Assembly: GCF_032854445.1 (NCBI RefSeq)
Contig: NC_088302.1
Span: 24,813,788 to 24,877,787, forward strand
DNA length: 64,000 nucleotides
Source of the DNA: Liolophura sinensis
Lineage: Eukaryota; Mollusca; Polyplacophora; Chitonida; Chitonidae
Direction: 5' to 3'
Each line of letters begins with the position of its first letter. Position 1 is the stretch's first letter. The notes beneath the pieces were generated by a model that was not told the DNA's origin, made no database searches, and saw nothing but the letters and a program-made list of their open reading frames with translations. Positions 52,531-64,000 of the stretch are shown here, in pieces. Position numbers and translations under genes: made by a program.

Positions 52531-55500
52531 AGACCGCTGGTTACATATACAAAGTGCAAAATCAACATCTGTAAATAAAGTAATGTTTCCTTTGATGTTG
52601 CTCTTTGAGGAAATCAAAATGTGACCTGAATGTAGGCCTGTGTGTTTCTGCTTATTGCTGATTACCAAAACACTGGACGTGTACAGAGCAGGCTTTTTAC
52701 ATAAAACATGGAAAGCGTGGGTTGTGATTATGTAGCTTCAGTTGCTCGGAAACACAATACATTGTACATTAATGCAATCGTTATTCATCGCAGACATATT
52801 TCCGTCCCCCTAAAAACAGCAATCCACTTATTAGGAAAATCTTCCACAAAGTTAGACGCGTGTCGAAGTGATTATAACGCAATAGAGATTCACCCAGTCA
52901 TAAAATTGCCATAATCATCAGCTTTATTTGATAATAATGTTTCGTCACCATCTTATATGTTACTCAGTCATGTGAAAATCATTTTGCGATGTTTATCAAC
53001 ATCCAACGATTTATCTGATAGAAGAGTTTTTGAGTAACGCAGCCAAAGAGAAACAAACAATTATGTCACCTGACTGAGACAGGTGATCCAAAATACAAAC
53101 CGCTTTATGAGCTAAAAAAAAAAGCACGCATTTCACAGCAAAACGATATTTACCTCATCTTTCGTTATTGTATTTTTTTTATCTTCGCAGTTATTTATCA
53201 CAGAAATTAATATTTTTCATTGCTGTAAAAGTGTCAGTTCTTTGTGATCATTCATACAAACCCTTTTTGAAACTTTTTCCCCATAATATTTAGCTAAAAC
53301 GACTTATCTGAAACACAATGCATTGTCATGTAATGTTTGGCATCCTACCTAGTATAACTGTCACTGTGAAGTCGAGAACTTTTTGAAGAAGGAATTGTAA
53401 GTGGTAATGTTCTGTCCATATCTAATAATATCGCTTTTACATCCCTGAAATTCAAAATTACATCTATTTTCCCCAACATTGAAAACAAAGGTGATGATAG
53501 TGTAAATCAAAGATGTGATACCTCTCAACATATAAGTGATACATGCATTCGTTTTGATCATCAAAATGGTACTTTGGGGCACTGTGCATGATGAATTTGT
53601 TTTGCAAGACTTCACAACGTTGGTTTGCAGGCAGAGCCTATAAATGCATGGTGAATGTTTTTAGGTTTGCATGATAAGCTTACAGCGTATAAATAGTTGG
53701 ATGAAAGTAAGAATAATTAAGATTGACATGGGTGAGCTCTTACAAATTGCTTGCATGTACAACTGTGAAGTTGAAACATCTCATTGTAGCTTATGTTTTC
53801 ATGAGTAAATATAATGTAATTATACTATCGTCGGGGGAAAAAAAGAGGTAAGTATATAACACTATGAACATCTACATGATACCTATAGTGCTATTTAGCT
53901 GTGAGTCATTTCTACATTTTTGTGAAACGATGCGCTTAAATCGCCGCATCGCCTACGAAGAGCAAAAATTAAGAGCTACATCGTCCCATGCAGAGAGTTA
54001 TTTTTCAGCGTATTCTGAGCGATGACATGCGCATTAACGACTCCGGTTAAATCGCATCTTTTTCTAAACCCTAACACTAAACCACTTCCGGCAAGTTAGC
54101 TTGTAAACAGTGAGCTCATTTTATTTCCCGTGGAAATCTTTTGTCAAAAATCAATTTGTCATGAAAATACTATCATCAAAATCCGAAATGCCGATAGTCG
54201 TTACAAAGCTGCTTGAATAGTGTATACAATAGAGAGCAGATTATGAGGGTAGAGGACCAAATCAGCCAAACAACACGGTGAGCGGTGCTTTTGTGGGGTC
54301 TCGGGGCCGGGCAGATGGGTGGAAGGCCGATCAGGGCTTTCGGTATACGCCCTCGCCTGGGGTACGTCTTTGTCACGGACTGCCTCACATTGTGGCTGTG
54401 GGTGCGATGTGACAGACTCGCTAGTAGGAACCTTCTACTAATTAACTGATAGAAAGTGTCATTGGCGTAACACTTCTTTTTATTATAACCAGTAGTCTTA
54501 TTTTTCCGCGGGTTGAAATGCTTGGGGGCAAAATGACAAACGGAGTTACAATAGATTTTGAGAACACAGATAAAACACATCGACAAACACTCAACGCCGA
54601 TGACAAGTCAAGATGATAATTGAAGTTCGTGGGAACAGAGATTAAGTTAATAGTTTAGCACAAGTTAAGTTGCCTGACCGTAGAGTGCATTGACAAGATG
54701 ATTTAAGCTGTAAATTAAGTGCACTAAACCTGCGTACCTGTGGACTCCAAGTTGCAATGTTATCACATACAAGACCGTCAGGTGCTTTAAGACATTGCAT
54801 GTGGTGAATGGACATCATTTATAGAAAATATAATGCTTTCTTGTGTGTTTGTGTTTTTTTTATCTCTTTCTCTATCTCTTTTGGAGCATAAATGGATAAT
54901 ATATAGGCCAAACTTTAACATACACTTCTCGGTGTGTTTTTCAAATTAATTTTATTCAGTATATCTCTGTTTGAATTTTTTATTCGACGAAGTAAAGTTT
55001 TTGTTGTAGGTTTAAGTTCTATAGACTTCCCAATCATTCAAATTGCCCCAGAGTGTTAATATAATCTCTAACAATTTGTTCTTTATTTTGATCATTCCAT
55101 CTTAATCTCTAACAATTTAATGTTCACAATCCTGACCGTTATATTGGTTTCGCATTGTATACACGCTCACCAATTAAAGCCTGTTATCAATTGTTCAAAA
55201 CTCTGAAGTGAAATCATCCAATTCTCTGAGGTCAATACACTGACGTTCTGAAATGCCTCAAGCGGTAAATGGAATGACCCACTTGCTTATATACACTTAC
55301 CCTTTTCGTTTCAAAGGCTTTCACGTTTTCCTTTAATTAAGTGCCTTATGGATTTTCTGCTCGAGTGTTTCCCTTCCTATATCGTCAGCGATCATAATAA
55401 AATGCTTTCTAAAAATAATAAAAAAAAACGGACACACCTAGAGAAAAAGCATATTTTTTTTTTATCTCGGCCGTGAGAAATCTGAGTTTCCCTTTGGCAG

Positions 55501-55844
55501 TTGTCCCCGTGTAGATTTGTCATGGATAATACCAGTCATGAGCGGAAACAAAACGACATCTACATGCATGCGAACATGTGCACGATTGAGTGACATTCTG
55601 TGACGATGTGCAGTTTATCGCAAATTAAACAATTAAGCATACTCAATCGGCGCAGAAATAACCACCGGAACAAAAAATTATTGCTTTTATGTTGACAACT
55701 CTGGCTGATTTATACAGAACGATAGTTTTATAGAGAATGATCATTCTCAGGTGATGTTTCTTTGAGGAAGCTGATAGCTGAGGCTCTGATAAATATATAC
55801 GTATACATTTTACATGTGCACGCCATCATATGATTATACGTCTG
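52531..55844. other. Non-coding DNA, nothing recognised
   Basis: Mostly AT-rich. A minus-strand frame of 136 codons at 54176-54586 lies in a mixed-composition patch, but I do not recognise its product and see no supporting splice pattern. Confidence 0.4.
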
Positions 55845-55992
55845 ACAAGGTCCTCTTTTATCAGCCGACGGTTTTTCGTGGGTTTCCCCTTGGCTCTGCG
55901 CACTTTCCTCCGACCATAATACAGACCACCGTAGCATAAGTAAAACATACTTAAGTATGGCGTAAAACACAAAAAAATGTAAATAAATTAAC
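55845..55992 (+). mobile_element. SINE family A, 5'-truncated degraded copy
   Basis: CGACGGTTTTTCGTGGGTTT, a CCTCCGACCATAATACAGACC segment, a GGCGTAAAACAC motif and a final AAATGTAAATAAAT tail follow in family order on the plus strand. Confidence 0.6.
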
Positions 55993-56784
55993 AAACCTGA
56001 TACAGGAGCTATGAAAATGTCACATGTGTGACAGCTTAATACACGGCCAATTACATATATACAAAGATGCGTGTTTTTCAAAGATTTTGCCTATTTTTGA
56101 CTATTGCCGCCAATTTCGTCATTTTATTCCACTTATTTTCTTTACCTATTTAATGTCTATCTATTATTTTCTTTATATTATTATTTTTTATTATTATAAT
56201 CTGTCACAATCTATAATTCGGAAAGAAATATAAAGTATATATAGATGGGCCAGGTGCAATTTATGTATATTTTTCTTCACTGGGGACTTATAGATGTCGA
56301 TGTTTTAGTGTCGAAACCCGGTTATACGGTCTAAAATGTCAAAATAGCGTGTTTGTATGTGTGTGAACACATTACATTAATAACACTTCAAAAAATCTCC
56401 AGCAAAGTCAGAAACTCGGTGCCACATCCCATACATCAATATTGTCCACAACAACCACCTTATTGATTTCATTTAAATAAGTCTGACACATTTTTTTTCC
56501 ATATCTACAGTTTAATATCAGTGATCTCACCGCTAACGTTCAGTTATTGTTTTTATTCACTTTAAAGCAGTTTGGCTTTATAGCTTAAATAAACCAATAG
56601 TATATTCTTCCATGTTTTCCTTGGTTAGATTCTGTAAAGCACGGATGTACATATGCCTAGTGTACACCAATAAAAATAGTTTAAGCTGCATACAGCTAGA
56701 AATTCACTTAATTAAGAAATATGTTCTCCTTGATAAGTTTTGCTGTTAAAAATGCCATATTTAACTAATATAGTTATCCTTATG
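55993..56784. other. AT-rich non-coding DNA
   Basis: No gene or repeat recognised. Confidence 0.4.
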
Positions 56785-56990
56785 GCTGAAGGATAGATAG
56801 TTGTTGTATAACACCAAACACATATGCTCAAGACTTCCACTTACAGAGGCGATCAGTTTTATGGGTGTAGGAAACCGCAGTGCCCGGAGTAAACCACCGC
56901 CTTTGGGCAAGTTATATGTATATATACTGTCGGACTTTCTCACGAGTGACTTACAGACCCCCACACCATACCGGTGGAAGACCGCTTTTA
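56785..56990 (-). repeat. Dispersed repeat, family C, partial copy
   Basis: GGCGATCAGTTTTATGGGTG, GGAGTAAACCACCGCCTTTG and GGCAAGTTATATG match the body of the copies at 1905-2170 and 52225-52530. Open frames of 86 and 105 codons on the two strands cross it and are artefacts. Confidence 0.5.
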
Positions 56991-57766
56991 ACCACCAAGG
57001 GGACAATGAGAGCAGGAGTATCCACAAATTCGTGTTGAATTCCACTAAAGTTAGATTATAGATCCAGATCTCTGTCACGTTTCGTTATGCCGCTACATTG
57101 TTCTAAAATCAGGCGCTCACCCCTGTGCAGTCGACACAGTTCAAACAATGGAGGGATGAACATTGTCCATTATACACTATAAGACTGAAATAATCTGCAC
57201 TGGGTTTGATACACATCGTACAGCACTATGCAAGCCGATTTCATTTGGATACTCTATTCACGTCAAAATCCTTCATGTATCTTTAGATTCTGTAGAGCCA
57301 TATCTTAAGCCGTATTGTGAGCCATGTATAAGTGTTTCCCAACCTTTTAAAAGTAAAACTAAATGTTTCACTGTATTGTTGTATCAAATTTTAATTGCTT
57401 TAAATGTTTTTCTTTTTTTTGGGGGGGGGGAGTATATTTAAACTAAATTTCACACAAGTAATTAATAGAATTTTAGAACAAACAAGAGAGAGACAGAAAT
57501 TAATTACGATAAAATAACAAATCCACCATTCTAACGATTGTAAATAGTCGCATTTTTATTGTACAAAATAAATAATTTGCAAAAAGCGTTTTTGTCATTT
57601 CATATATATATATATACCGGATCCATATACAGCAAATTCATGGGAACAATATTAAACATTCGTTGCATAGAAATCTACGTTTTCAAATATCTTCCACTTA
57701 TACAACATGTAAAGCAAAGTAAAATATACACAAACTTTTAATCTTCATTTATATTTTATGTACATG
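56991..57766. other. AT-rich DNA downstream of Gsx
   Basis: It includes a T8-G10 homopolymer junction near 57413-57430 and a short (AT)n near 57603-57614. Part of it may be Gsx 3' UTR if a distal polyadenylation site is used. Confidence 0.4.
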
Positions 57767-57772
57767 TTTATT
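57767..57772 (-). terminator. Candidate Gsx polyadenylation signal (AATAAA)
   Basis: AATAAA on the minus strand begins 164 bp downstream of the Gsx stop codon. Another AATAAA lies further on, at 57560..57555. Either could set the 3' end; the DNA around both is AT-rich, so chance matches are likely. Confidence 0.35.
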
Positions 57773-57935
57773 TTGGAATTTATTAATCAGCAGTTTGGAT
57801 TCTCAGATCAAAATAATAGTATGTATCAAGCAGTTCGATATTATTTCTTAGGAAATCAGTACACATGTCTTTGTATGTACAATATACATAATTCCAATAT
57901 AAGGCACGATTTAAATTGCTTTTTTAAATTGTATA

Positions 57936-60805
57936 TCATACAGGCGATGCTGAGGTCCTGGTATCGGACAAACACTCCTCTGGCGAGTGATGAACCACAG
58001 ACGTCTGACGTCTGAGGCTTTCTTCATCATCACTGTCACTCACGTGGTCTACGTCACACTCAATGTCGATTTCTCTTTCCTTAGCTTCGCTTTCGTCAAC
58101 GGAACATGAATGGTCGAACGAGGCCTTCCTTTTTCCGTGTTTCACCGAGCAAGTCCTCAAACAACGGCATTTGTCTTGCGACTCTGGAACACCCTCTTTC
58201 TTGTATTTAACGCGTCGGTTTTGGAACCATATTTTCACCTGTTTTTCGGATAGATTTAGGTAGGTGGCTATTTCTATCCTCCTCAGCCTAGAGAGGTACA
58301 TATTCGCGGCAAACTCTCTTTCCAGCTCCAGAAGTTGCGTACTTGTGAAAGCCGTGCGGATTCTTTTGCTGCTCTGTAGATCATCCGATGCACCATTTAC
58401 TGACGAGTTGCTGACAGCACCTGTGGTTTGAAAAGTAAACATGTTTTACTGATCTATTCTCTTCATCTTTTTTATATTCAGACAGTGTGATTAGCTGTTG
58501 GAGAAACCTTAAATTCAGAGACATTGATATGACGAATGATACATACCACGCCAGCAGTTAAAGTCTAAGTATGTTAACGAACAGTTTTATTGAATTTAGA
58601 GAGAAATAATTGCAGTTGATGTGTATTTACGATATACAAAGTGACAAAGGTGAACAGGCCGTTTAGAGAAAGGTAAAGGTAATGTTGAAGGAAATCTGAT
58701 AGCTCAAACCGACATGAAGTAAAGTTATTACGTTGAGGGAATAAATCATTGTTATACAGGACTCAGCTTGAACTATCGCCAGCTGCGCATGGAGGTTTTG
58801 ATACCCCGCTGCTTCATCATCTCTCTCCCTGACCACTACTACCCACCCACCCCACCGTCTCCCCACACCCCTCTCTTCAATACAAACCCCTTATTCCTAA
58901 GATCGTAACTTACAGATTGCTAGGCTTAAGAGTTAAGGTCTACGTCCACCTAGAGCCGTCATCATGTGCTAATACCCAAGTTTATCACCCCTCGGGCCGC
59001 TAAACCCCATAAAAAAATCGCACCACCAATCTGTTGGCCATTTCTCGCCTGATTCAGCTTTTTCTACTTCAGTCCCGACCATATGTGGCGGGGTCATTAT
59101 TATACATTGGTCCGCTTAATTTCTTATTGGCGGTATCGTAAAGCCACATTTAACAAAGACAATAAATGGCGGATATATGTGGACACACTGCCTGCTACAA
59201 AAGCCGTGGTGAAATCATACAAATTACGACAGAAAATCCGCCTATTAAATACGCTGATCAGTTCAATGATGCGAATCGGAGGTGACAATAGTATAGCCAA
59301 ACCCCGTGTTTTATTACACTCGGTGATTCGCCATAACAATTTCAGGACCCGAATCCAATGACAACAGCTTTCAACAGCTGCCTCGACTTCTTTTTTCATA
59401 TATTTTTCCTTATTTTCACGGCTCTTTTTTATTTTTTTTTTGCTTTTTTATGACATTACAAATACAAACGCACGTCCTCAACGTTTTCTTTCAATCGGTA
59501 CAATATACATTTTATGATGTATGCTTCTTTTTTTCTAAAACAAGTCCAAATATCCGTCTTAATTTTTTGTGTATGTACTACGTTTTTGTAAGTTCTTTAA
59601 TTGTCTTATAATTGCCGAACCATTGACAGTAATTGAATATTTAGCGTTTTAGGACATGTAATTAGAAATACATTGTAAGGCATACATCTTCACTACGATA
59701 TTCATTAGCAAAGAAATGTTTGTACAATGACATTCTACATTGCAACATAAAAATAAATCATTTTGCTGTGATTTTTACTATATATGTTCGTCTACAACTA
59801 CTAAGTATTTCGTAGTGGTGCAAACACAGTAAGTCGAATGCAACTGTATGCGTTTATAAGAAGCTATCAAAAAGCAGGCGTTTACATGTACTTTGATTTT
59901 AACAAATCAAATGTTTACTTCATAAAATAGCTACTGGCTAAATGCAAACTTTTAAGGTGGCAGAATGAATTTATTGTTAACAAATGTACGTTTCCCATCA
60001 CTGGCCAAATCGCCATGTTAATGTAAATCACCGTTGTTTGATCATGAAGATAACGCTTATCAGGCAAAAATTTATTAACATATATATTTTGTCCATATTC
60101 TCATATTTTCTCATATCTTTTCTCCGTCGTCTACCCTACCACACTCAATCACTTTAAGTCAAGAATTCATTAGTTTTTGGTTCTCTTCCCCAATGTCTAT
60201 CCGACTGTACTTAAACATTTAACGTTCAAGAATAAAAATAAATCACATTTAACAGAACCAGTAGGCTACAGAAAAATTGTTGTTTATATTTATGAAAATT
60301 AGTACTGACCTAAGCTGACGTATCGGAGTCTCCGGGGGTCCACGGCTGTGTAGTCTGGACTGGGTAGACTCGTTAGGGCCCTCTGTCCTGGGGATTTCCG
60401 TGATATGTCAAGGTGAGGCCGGGAAGGGATGGGGTAACTCGGGGAGTTGTGGAGGGTCGGGCTGGAGATAACGGTGGTCAGTGGTTTCATGAGAGGGATG
60501 GACGTGGGCGCTGCTGAGATCAGCTGACCCGATGGATGGATACACAGTGGACAATTGTTTGTATATAGTCCCATCACGTCGGCAGGTGTCCGCGGAAAGC
60601 ACGGCCCTAGCGCCGGATGATGGTCACTCAGGTGATGACCGGACATACGAGGTGGGGAACGATGACCAGTCCTGCTTGAGTGAGGAGAGTGTCCAGGGGG
60701 TGACCGGTTGACCATTGACCGCTCTAAAGGTGATGGTCTCTCACCGTCGTCACGAATGTGAGGTTTTTTCAGGATCAAGGAATCAACCAGAAAAGACCGA
60801 GACAT
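57936..60805 (-). CDS. Gsx: Gsx ParaHox homeodomain transcription factor, two coding exons
   Basis: Seen: exon 1 codes 60805..60310, exon 2 codes 58420..57936. The donor (TTAG|GTCAGT, GT at 60309-60308) and acceptor (CACAG|GTGCT, AG at 58422-58421) are both phase 1 and rebuild a Gly codon, giving 326 residues. The start is the first Met after an in-frame TAA at 60817-60815. Residues 1-12 ([12 protein letters not shown]) match the SNAG-like Gsx N-terminus, CPLC is at 85-88, DPRR at 156-159, and the homeodomain at 183-242 with W48, F49, Q50, N51 and R53 of the DNA-recognition helix. The tail of about 84 residues has a small Cys cluster and an acidic, Ser-rich stretch. Known: Gsx/Gsh/ind proteins are nuclear sequence-specific regulators, typically of neural patterning. 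Odd: homeodomain position 56 is Tyr, where I recall His in most Gsx proteins. Identity is near certain; the exact splice is inferred from consensus and phase. Confidence 0.95.
58191..58370 (-). other. Gsx: Gsx homeobox (60 codons)
   Basis: This 180-bp block in exon 2 encodes homeodomain residues 1-60. It opens with [20 protein letters not shown] and closes with [10 protein letters not shown]. Helix 3 ([13 protein letters not shown]) carries Gln50 and Asn51, the usual bases-contacting pair of Antp-class homeodomains. The [19 protein letters not shown] run is characteristic of Gsx rather than Hox, Xlox or Cdx. Ala22 and Tyr56 are the two positions that differ from the Gsx sequence I remember best. 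No indel or stop interrupts it. Confidence 0.97.
58421..60309 (-). other. Gsx intron (1889 bp) with a candidate regulatory island
   Basis: The intron is bounded by GT (60309-60308) and AG (58422-58421), with a pyrimidine-rich stretch before the acceptor. It separates the N-terminal region from the homeodomain exon, the two-exon plan known for Gsx genes. Most of it is AT-rich, with T-runs near 59400-59460. Between about 59040 and 59390 the composition is more balanced and shows Sox-like ACAAAG/ACAAT sites near 59153-59163 and a CAGCTG E-box at 59375-59380. Both strands are open there for about 90 codons, but neither frame resembles a protein I know and neither has good splice context. An intronic enhancer is my inference. 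Confidence 0.7.
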
Positions 60806-61429
60806 ATTTGCACTTTATAAAAAAAACGCCTACTGGCGATTTCCTTTCTTCGGGATGGTAGAACGTCGTTCTTTCAGGGCTTCCGTTTAAACTTTCTTAT
60901 TTCGATGACAATTTCCCATGCCCTGTGAATATTGTATATAGCAGCTGGCCCTGTAATATCTCACTGACGATTTTTTTTCAACCGATTTTAACACATTTTC
61001 ATATGAAAATGGTAGGCGTTTCGAAGTACAATGTCCAGATGTACTGTCCTATATTTCTATAACAGTAGAAATGACGTCCTCTATTTTTCTCCACTTTCTT
61101 GTTTCTTCTGATTCTTCCCAGTCAAAAAGGCTGACAGGCCCTATATGGAATGCTCTATTCAGAAATAATGCTTTCTTAACAGTGATATAAAACGTTCCTC
61201 TGAAAAAATAAGGTGCACTGCTATATTCCGTAAGTGTGCGTACACTCAGTTCATTTCAGATTACCCCGTGTAACTTCCGAATTAAGTCAGATCCAATGTT
61301 GAGTGCTATCCTCCGGATCTGTTGACCATACAACTGTAGAAACACCACAACCCTATGGGACCTGTGTGGCCCACTGACTGTCACTGAGGTATTGGGTGTC
61401 GGTGTGGGTACGAAGGTGTGGCTGGCTGG

Positions 61430-61600
61430 CTGTCATTCTGCAGATCCGGATTTATCCCGCATTTATACCCCTGCCATACCCAGCATTGTCCCAGCCAATC
61501 CGTCAGGGCCCGAGGTAATTGGACCTGGCCATCGATTGTCAGTCAGGCAGATTCCGCCCCTCAGCATCCGGGCACTTCCAGTACACCGCCTCATTTGCAT
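61430..61600 (-). promoter_or_regulatory. Candidate Gsx core promoter (octamer, CCAAT, TATA)
   Basis: Reading the Gsx strand there is an octamer ATGCAAAT at 61600..61593, a CCAAT at 61522..61518, and a TATAAAT box in GC-rich flanks at 61467..61461. The order and spacing (CCAAT about 50 bp before TATA) are those of a classical polymerase II promoter pointing towards Gsx. If used, transcription would start near 61435 and leave a 5' UTR of roughly 630 nt. A weaker alternative is TATATAC at 60940..60934, about 130 bp before the ATG. Short motifs like these occur by chance, so this is an inference from arrangement. Confidence 0.3.
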
Positions 61601-62421
61601 GTCTACTACCAAGTAAATCGTTTATCAAATACGTTCTCATAAATCTCCTTGTAGCAATCACAGAGCTGGTCATTTTAATCCGTTAATTTTAAGATAAACT
61701 TCCGCGTATATATAACAACACAGCTTTTAAAAGCCAACATTTACTCCACATATCCCAAGCAGCCTCCTTTTTCGAAGTATATTTTGACCTCCAAGATATG
61801 TATTTCCTGTATTCTACCAAATTCAGTACATTCGTATTATTGTGTACAACGGACGGAGATTTCATTACTCGCTGAAGCTTACAGTAACATTTTTTTTCCA
61901 AATTGTTCTCCAAAGGATTGGCTCATATCGCGGTCGAGTAACCTATAAAGTTCTTTTGTATTTTCTTTAGCTGCCAAAGTTTAGTATTTGTTTGTTTTAA
62001 AGAAAATTCAATTGGGTTTGAATCGTTGAAATGCTAGAGTAAGATGAGTTTTCACTGAGCTAGGACTTCGCTAAAACTCGCCTTGTGAATGGCTGCACCC
62101 ATGAAGAGGGCGTGGCCTAACCTAGTCGACATGTCAGTTATTCCATCGATCCAGGCAGTCTCGTGCATTTTATGACTTTAAAGGAATCAGAATTAAATTC
62201 ACAAACACCAATCCGCTTCATGTAAACGGCCTTGTGACGTGTTAGAAAATGTCGTGAAATAGGTGGAATGGCTCTGAATACCAAAAATCATTTCGAAACA
62301 ACATTAAGAGTCATTTTTCTCAAAATGTTTGAACATGAAAGGAGGATTAAAACAACAATAACAAACGAACGCATCCCACAAGCGAGACAGGCATGTTTCA
62401 GTCTTCGATCTTATAACTTAT

Positions 62422-62476
62422 CTTAGGTCATGGTCTCTACCACCTTAGGTAAGGTGGTAGAGACCGTGGACCTGAG
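62422..62476. repeat. Near-perfect short-loop hairpin
   Basis: GGTCTCTACCACCTT is followed, after a 4-nt loop (AGGT), by its exact complement AAGGTGGTAGAGACC. The stem extends outward with one bulge and a wobble pair to about 25 bp. No related copy was noticed elsewhere in the window. Confidence 0.85.
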
Positions 62477-64000
62477 GCCTCTACCGGTTCGCCGTTAATC
62501 AACGTGTTAAGCCAACAGAGTCAAAATAGGAAAAGAGCTACATGATCCGTATGCATTGGGCAATATATGACTACCCAAAAATAAGACCATATTTGGTCCT
62601 GTTTTATTTACAAATCTTCTGGTGTTGTTTTTCAAAAATTAATATGTTTAAAATTCCTGCGATGGACAAACAGTATATAAAATGCTATTGCTTTAACAAA
62701 AGATAGGTGACAACATAACACTGTGATGTAAATTGATGTATGTTTACCCCGGGTACACAGTTTGGAACACATTTAAAGTATAGATACACAAAATGTAGAT
62801 TTAAGTTTCAAGTAAATGTAACAGAGAAGACTCCTTATAATTAATGTTTACGTGTGTTACACATCTTTTGCATGTTTTGTACACAATTGCTTGAGCGAGC
62901 ACAGTTCTCGCACGCACTTATGCGGATCAGACTTGGTTTTGTGTCTCGCCAATGTCCAGACAGTTACAGAACTAAAATTTAAATTATAGAACTATATTTC
63001 TATACGGTAAGAGACTAAAATGTTGAATGTTGCAAAACGAAAGGAAATTTCTGATTTCCAGCCGTACAGGTATCCGTTGTTCCGTCTCAGTCCTGGATCA
63101 AATTAATTTACTATTTTTAATTTTCATTGTACAGTGCGCAAATGGCAGACTTTTGATGTAGAGTGTGCAAAAAGGCATTTTATTACCCGTTGTCACTTTG
63201 ATCCAGTCACACTCCGAACAGTACTTATAGCTTCAAATGTAGATCTCAATAGATGCGGAGAACAGTACCAATCTTTATATATGGAAGCCCATATATCTTA
63301 TCGTACAATCGGACGCTGGGAGAAAATAGATTCTTGACGAGAAGAAGTGACGGACTTTTTATTCAACAACCCTTAGAGTGGAATTGTACAGGGTATATAG
63401 AAGGAAGGAACTATTATTAAATTGCCAAGTAGAGCGGGCAGTATTGTGTGATGTGAATGCACAGAAAAGGAGGGCTTCTAAACACTTACTCTGTGTAAAT
63501 TGACAGATTACATTTACTATATTCCCTTCTATTCTCAGTGCCGCCTCTGTGACGCAGCGGGCATCAACAGCGTCCGGTAATTATAACATCATATATGGCT
63601 TATTTATTTTACCGCGCTCCTTGGCCCGGGGGTCGAGCCCTCGGAATGGCCCTCGTCCGCGCCCGGACAACGCACCGCCGGCCGGACCACAATGGACAGC
63701 CAGCGTTAACACCTACTTGGCTAGTTCTTCTTCTACCCACCTTATTAGTCAGTATTGGAGAGGAAAGAAGCATATGTTGCGGCAGTGTGATTACGGGGGC
63801 CCGGTGAAGCCATGTCAGCGAACGTCCCCTGACCCCAGAACAGTGCCCGACGGTTTCTCAGCAGCTGGATAAGTTCAAGCCGCCCTTGACATCGACCCTT
63901 GGCCCTTTCTAAATTGTCCAGTCGCGGTCATTAGGGTTGTTCGCCCTTTGTTCGCGACCATAATTACAAGTAAGTCTGAAATCAGGTAATTTTCTGTAAG

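Larger units (their letters stand above)
60818..64000. other. Upstream region of Gsx, no second gene recognised
   Basis: It contains the candidate promoter (61430-61600), a strong hairpin at 62422-62476, and a GC-rich patch at about 63540-63900 with overlapping plus-strand frames (107 and 70 codons) that I cannot identify. No other homeobox is visible. Confidence 0.4.

Noticed and set aside
54176-54586. 136-codon minus-strand frame
   Set aside because: No motif or family resemblance, no splice context or neighbouring exon; left as unassigned.
59083-59399. A third Gsx exon or antisense gene in the intron
   Set aside because: Frames on both strands are open but unlike any Gsx segment, and the two recognised exons already join in phase.
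63549-63872. 107-codon plus-strand frame in a GC-rich patch upstream of Gsx
   Set aside because: Pro/Arg-rich content is explained by GC composition; no domain seen and an overlapping frame is also open.

Overview
This window looks like gene-poor, AT-rich animal nuclear DNA, most probably from a mollusc. The evidence is a spliced homeobox gene, tRNA-derived SINEs of a type I recall as common in gastropod and bivalve DNA, dense short dispersed repeats, and several kilobases of minisatellite. I see no bacterial or organellar gene arrangement. The molluscan placement rests on my memory of these repeat sequences and was not checked against a database.

The one gene I can support is at the right-hand end, on the minus strand: Gsx (Gsh/ind), the anterior ParaHox homeobox gene. 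It has two coding exons (60805..60310 and 58420..57936) joined by GT-AG splice sites whose phases match, giving a predicted protein of 326 residues. It has the Gsx N-terminal SNAG-like peptide, the CPLC motif, a DPRR motif before the junction, and a full 60-residue homeodomain. A possible promoter (octamer, CCAAT, TATA, all on the Gsx strand) lies 0.6-0.8 kb upstream of the ATG. A mixed-composition island rich in transcription-factor-like sites lies in the intron.

The rest (about 1-57.9 kb, plus 3.2 kb upstream of Gsx) has no recognisable gene. Its layout is: 1-12.8 kb, single-copy-looking DNA with dispersed repeats and AT microsatellites; 12.80-13.61 kb, a 53-bp tandem array that appears to have grown out of a dispersed element; 17.68-18.60 kb, a 34-bp array with a 238-bp higher-order period; 25.88-29.93 kb, an 18-bp array; 29.93-36.87 kb, a 38-bp array abutting it directly; 37-50 kb, SINE-rich DNA with two insertions flanked by perfect 13-bp target-site duplications; 50.28 kb, a G-run; 51.04-51.60 kb, a 41-bp array; then quiet DNA up to Gsx.

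Most long open frames in the window come from the tandem arrays. In the 18-bp array the unit is a multiple of three, so frames stay open on both strands. No Xlox/Pdx, Cdx or other ParaHox neighbour is visible, so if a cluster exists it extends beyond this window.
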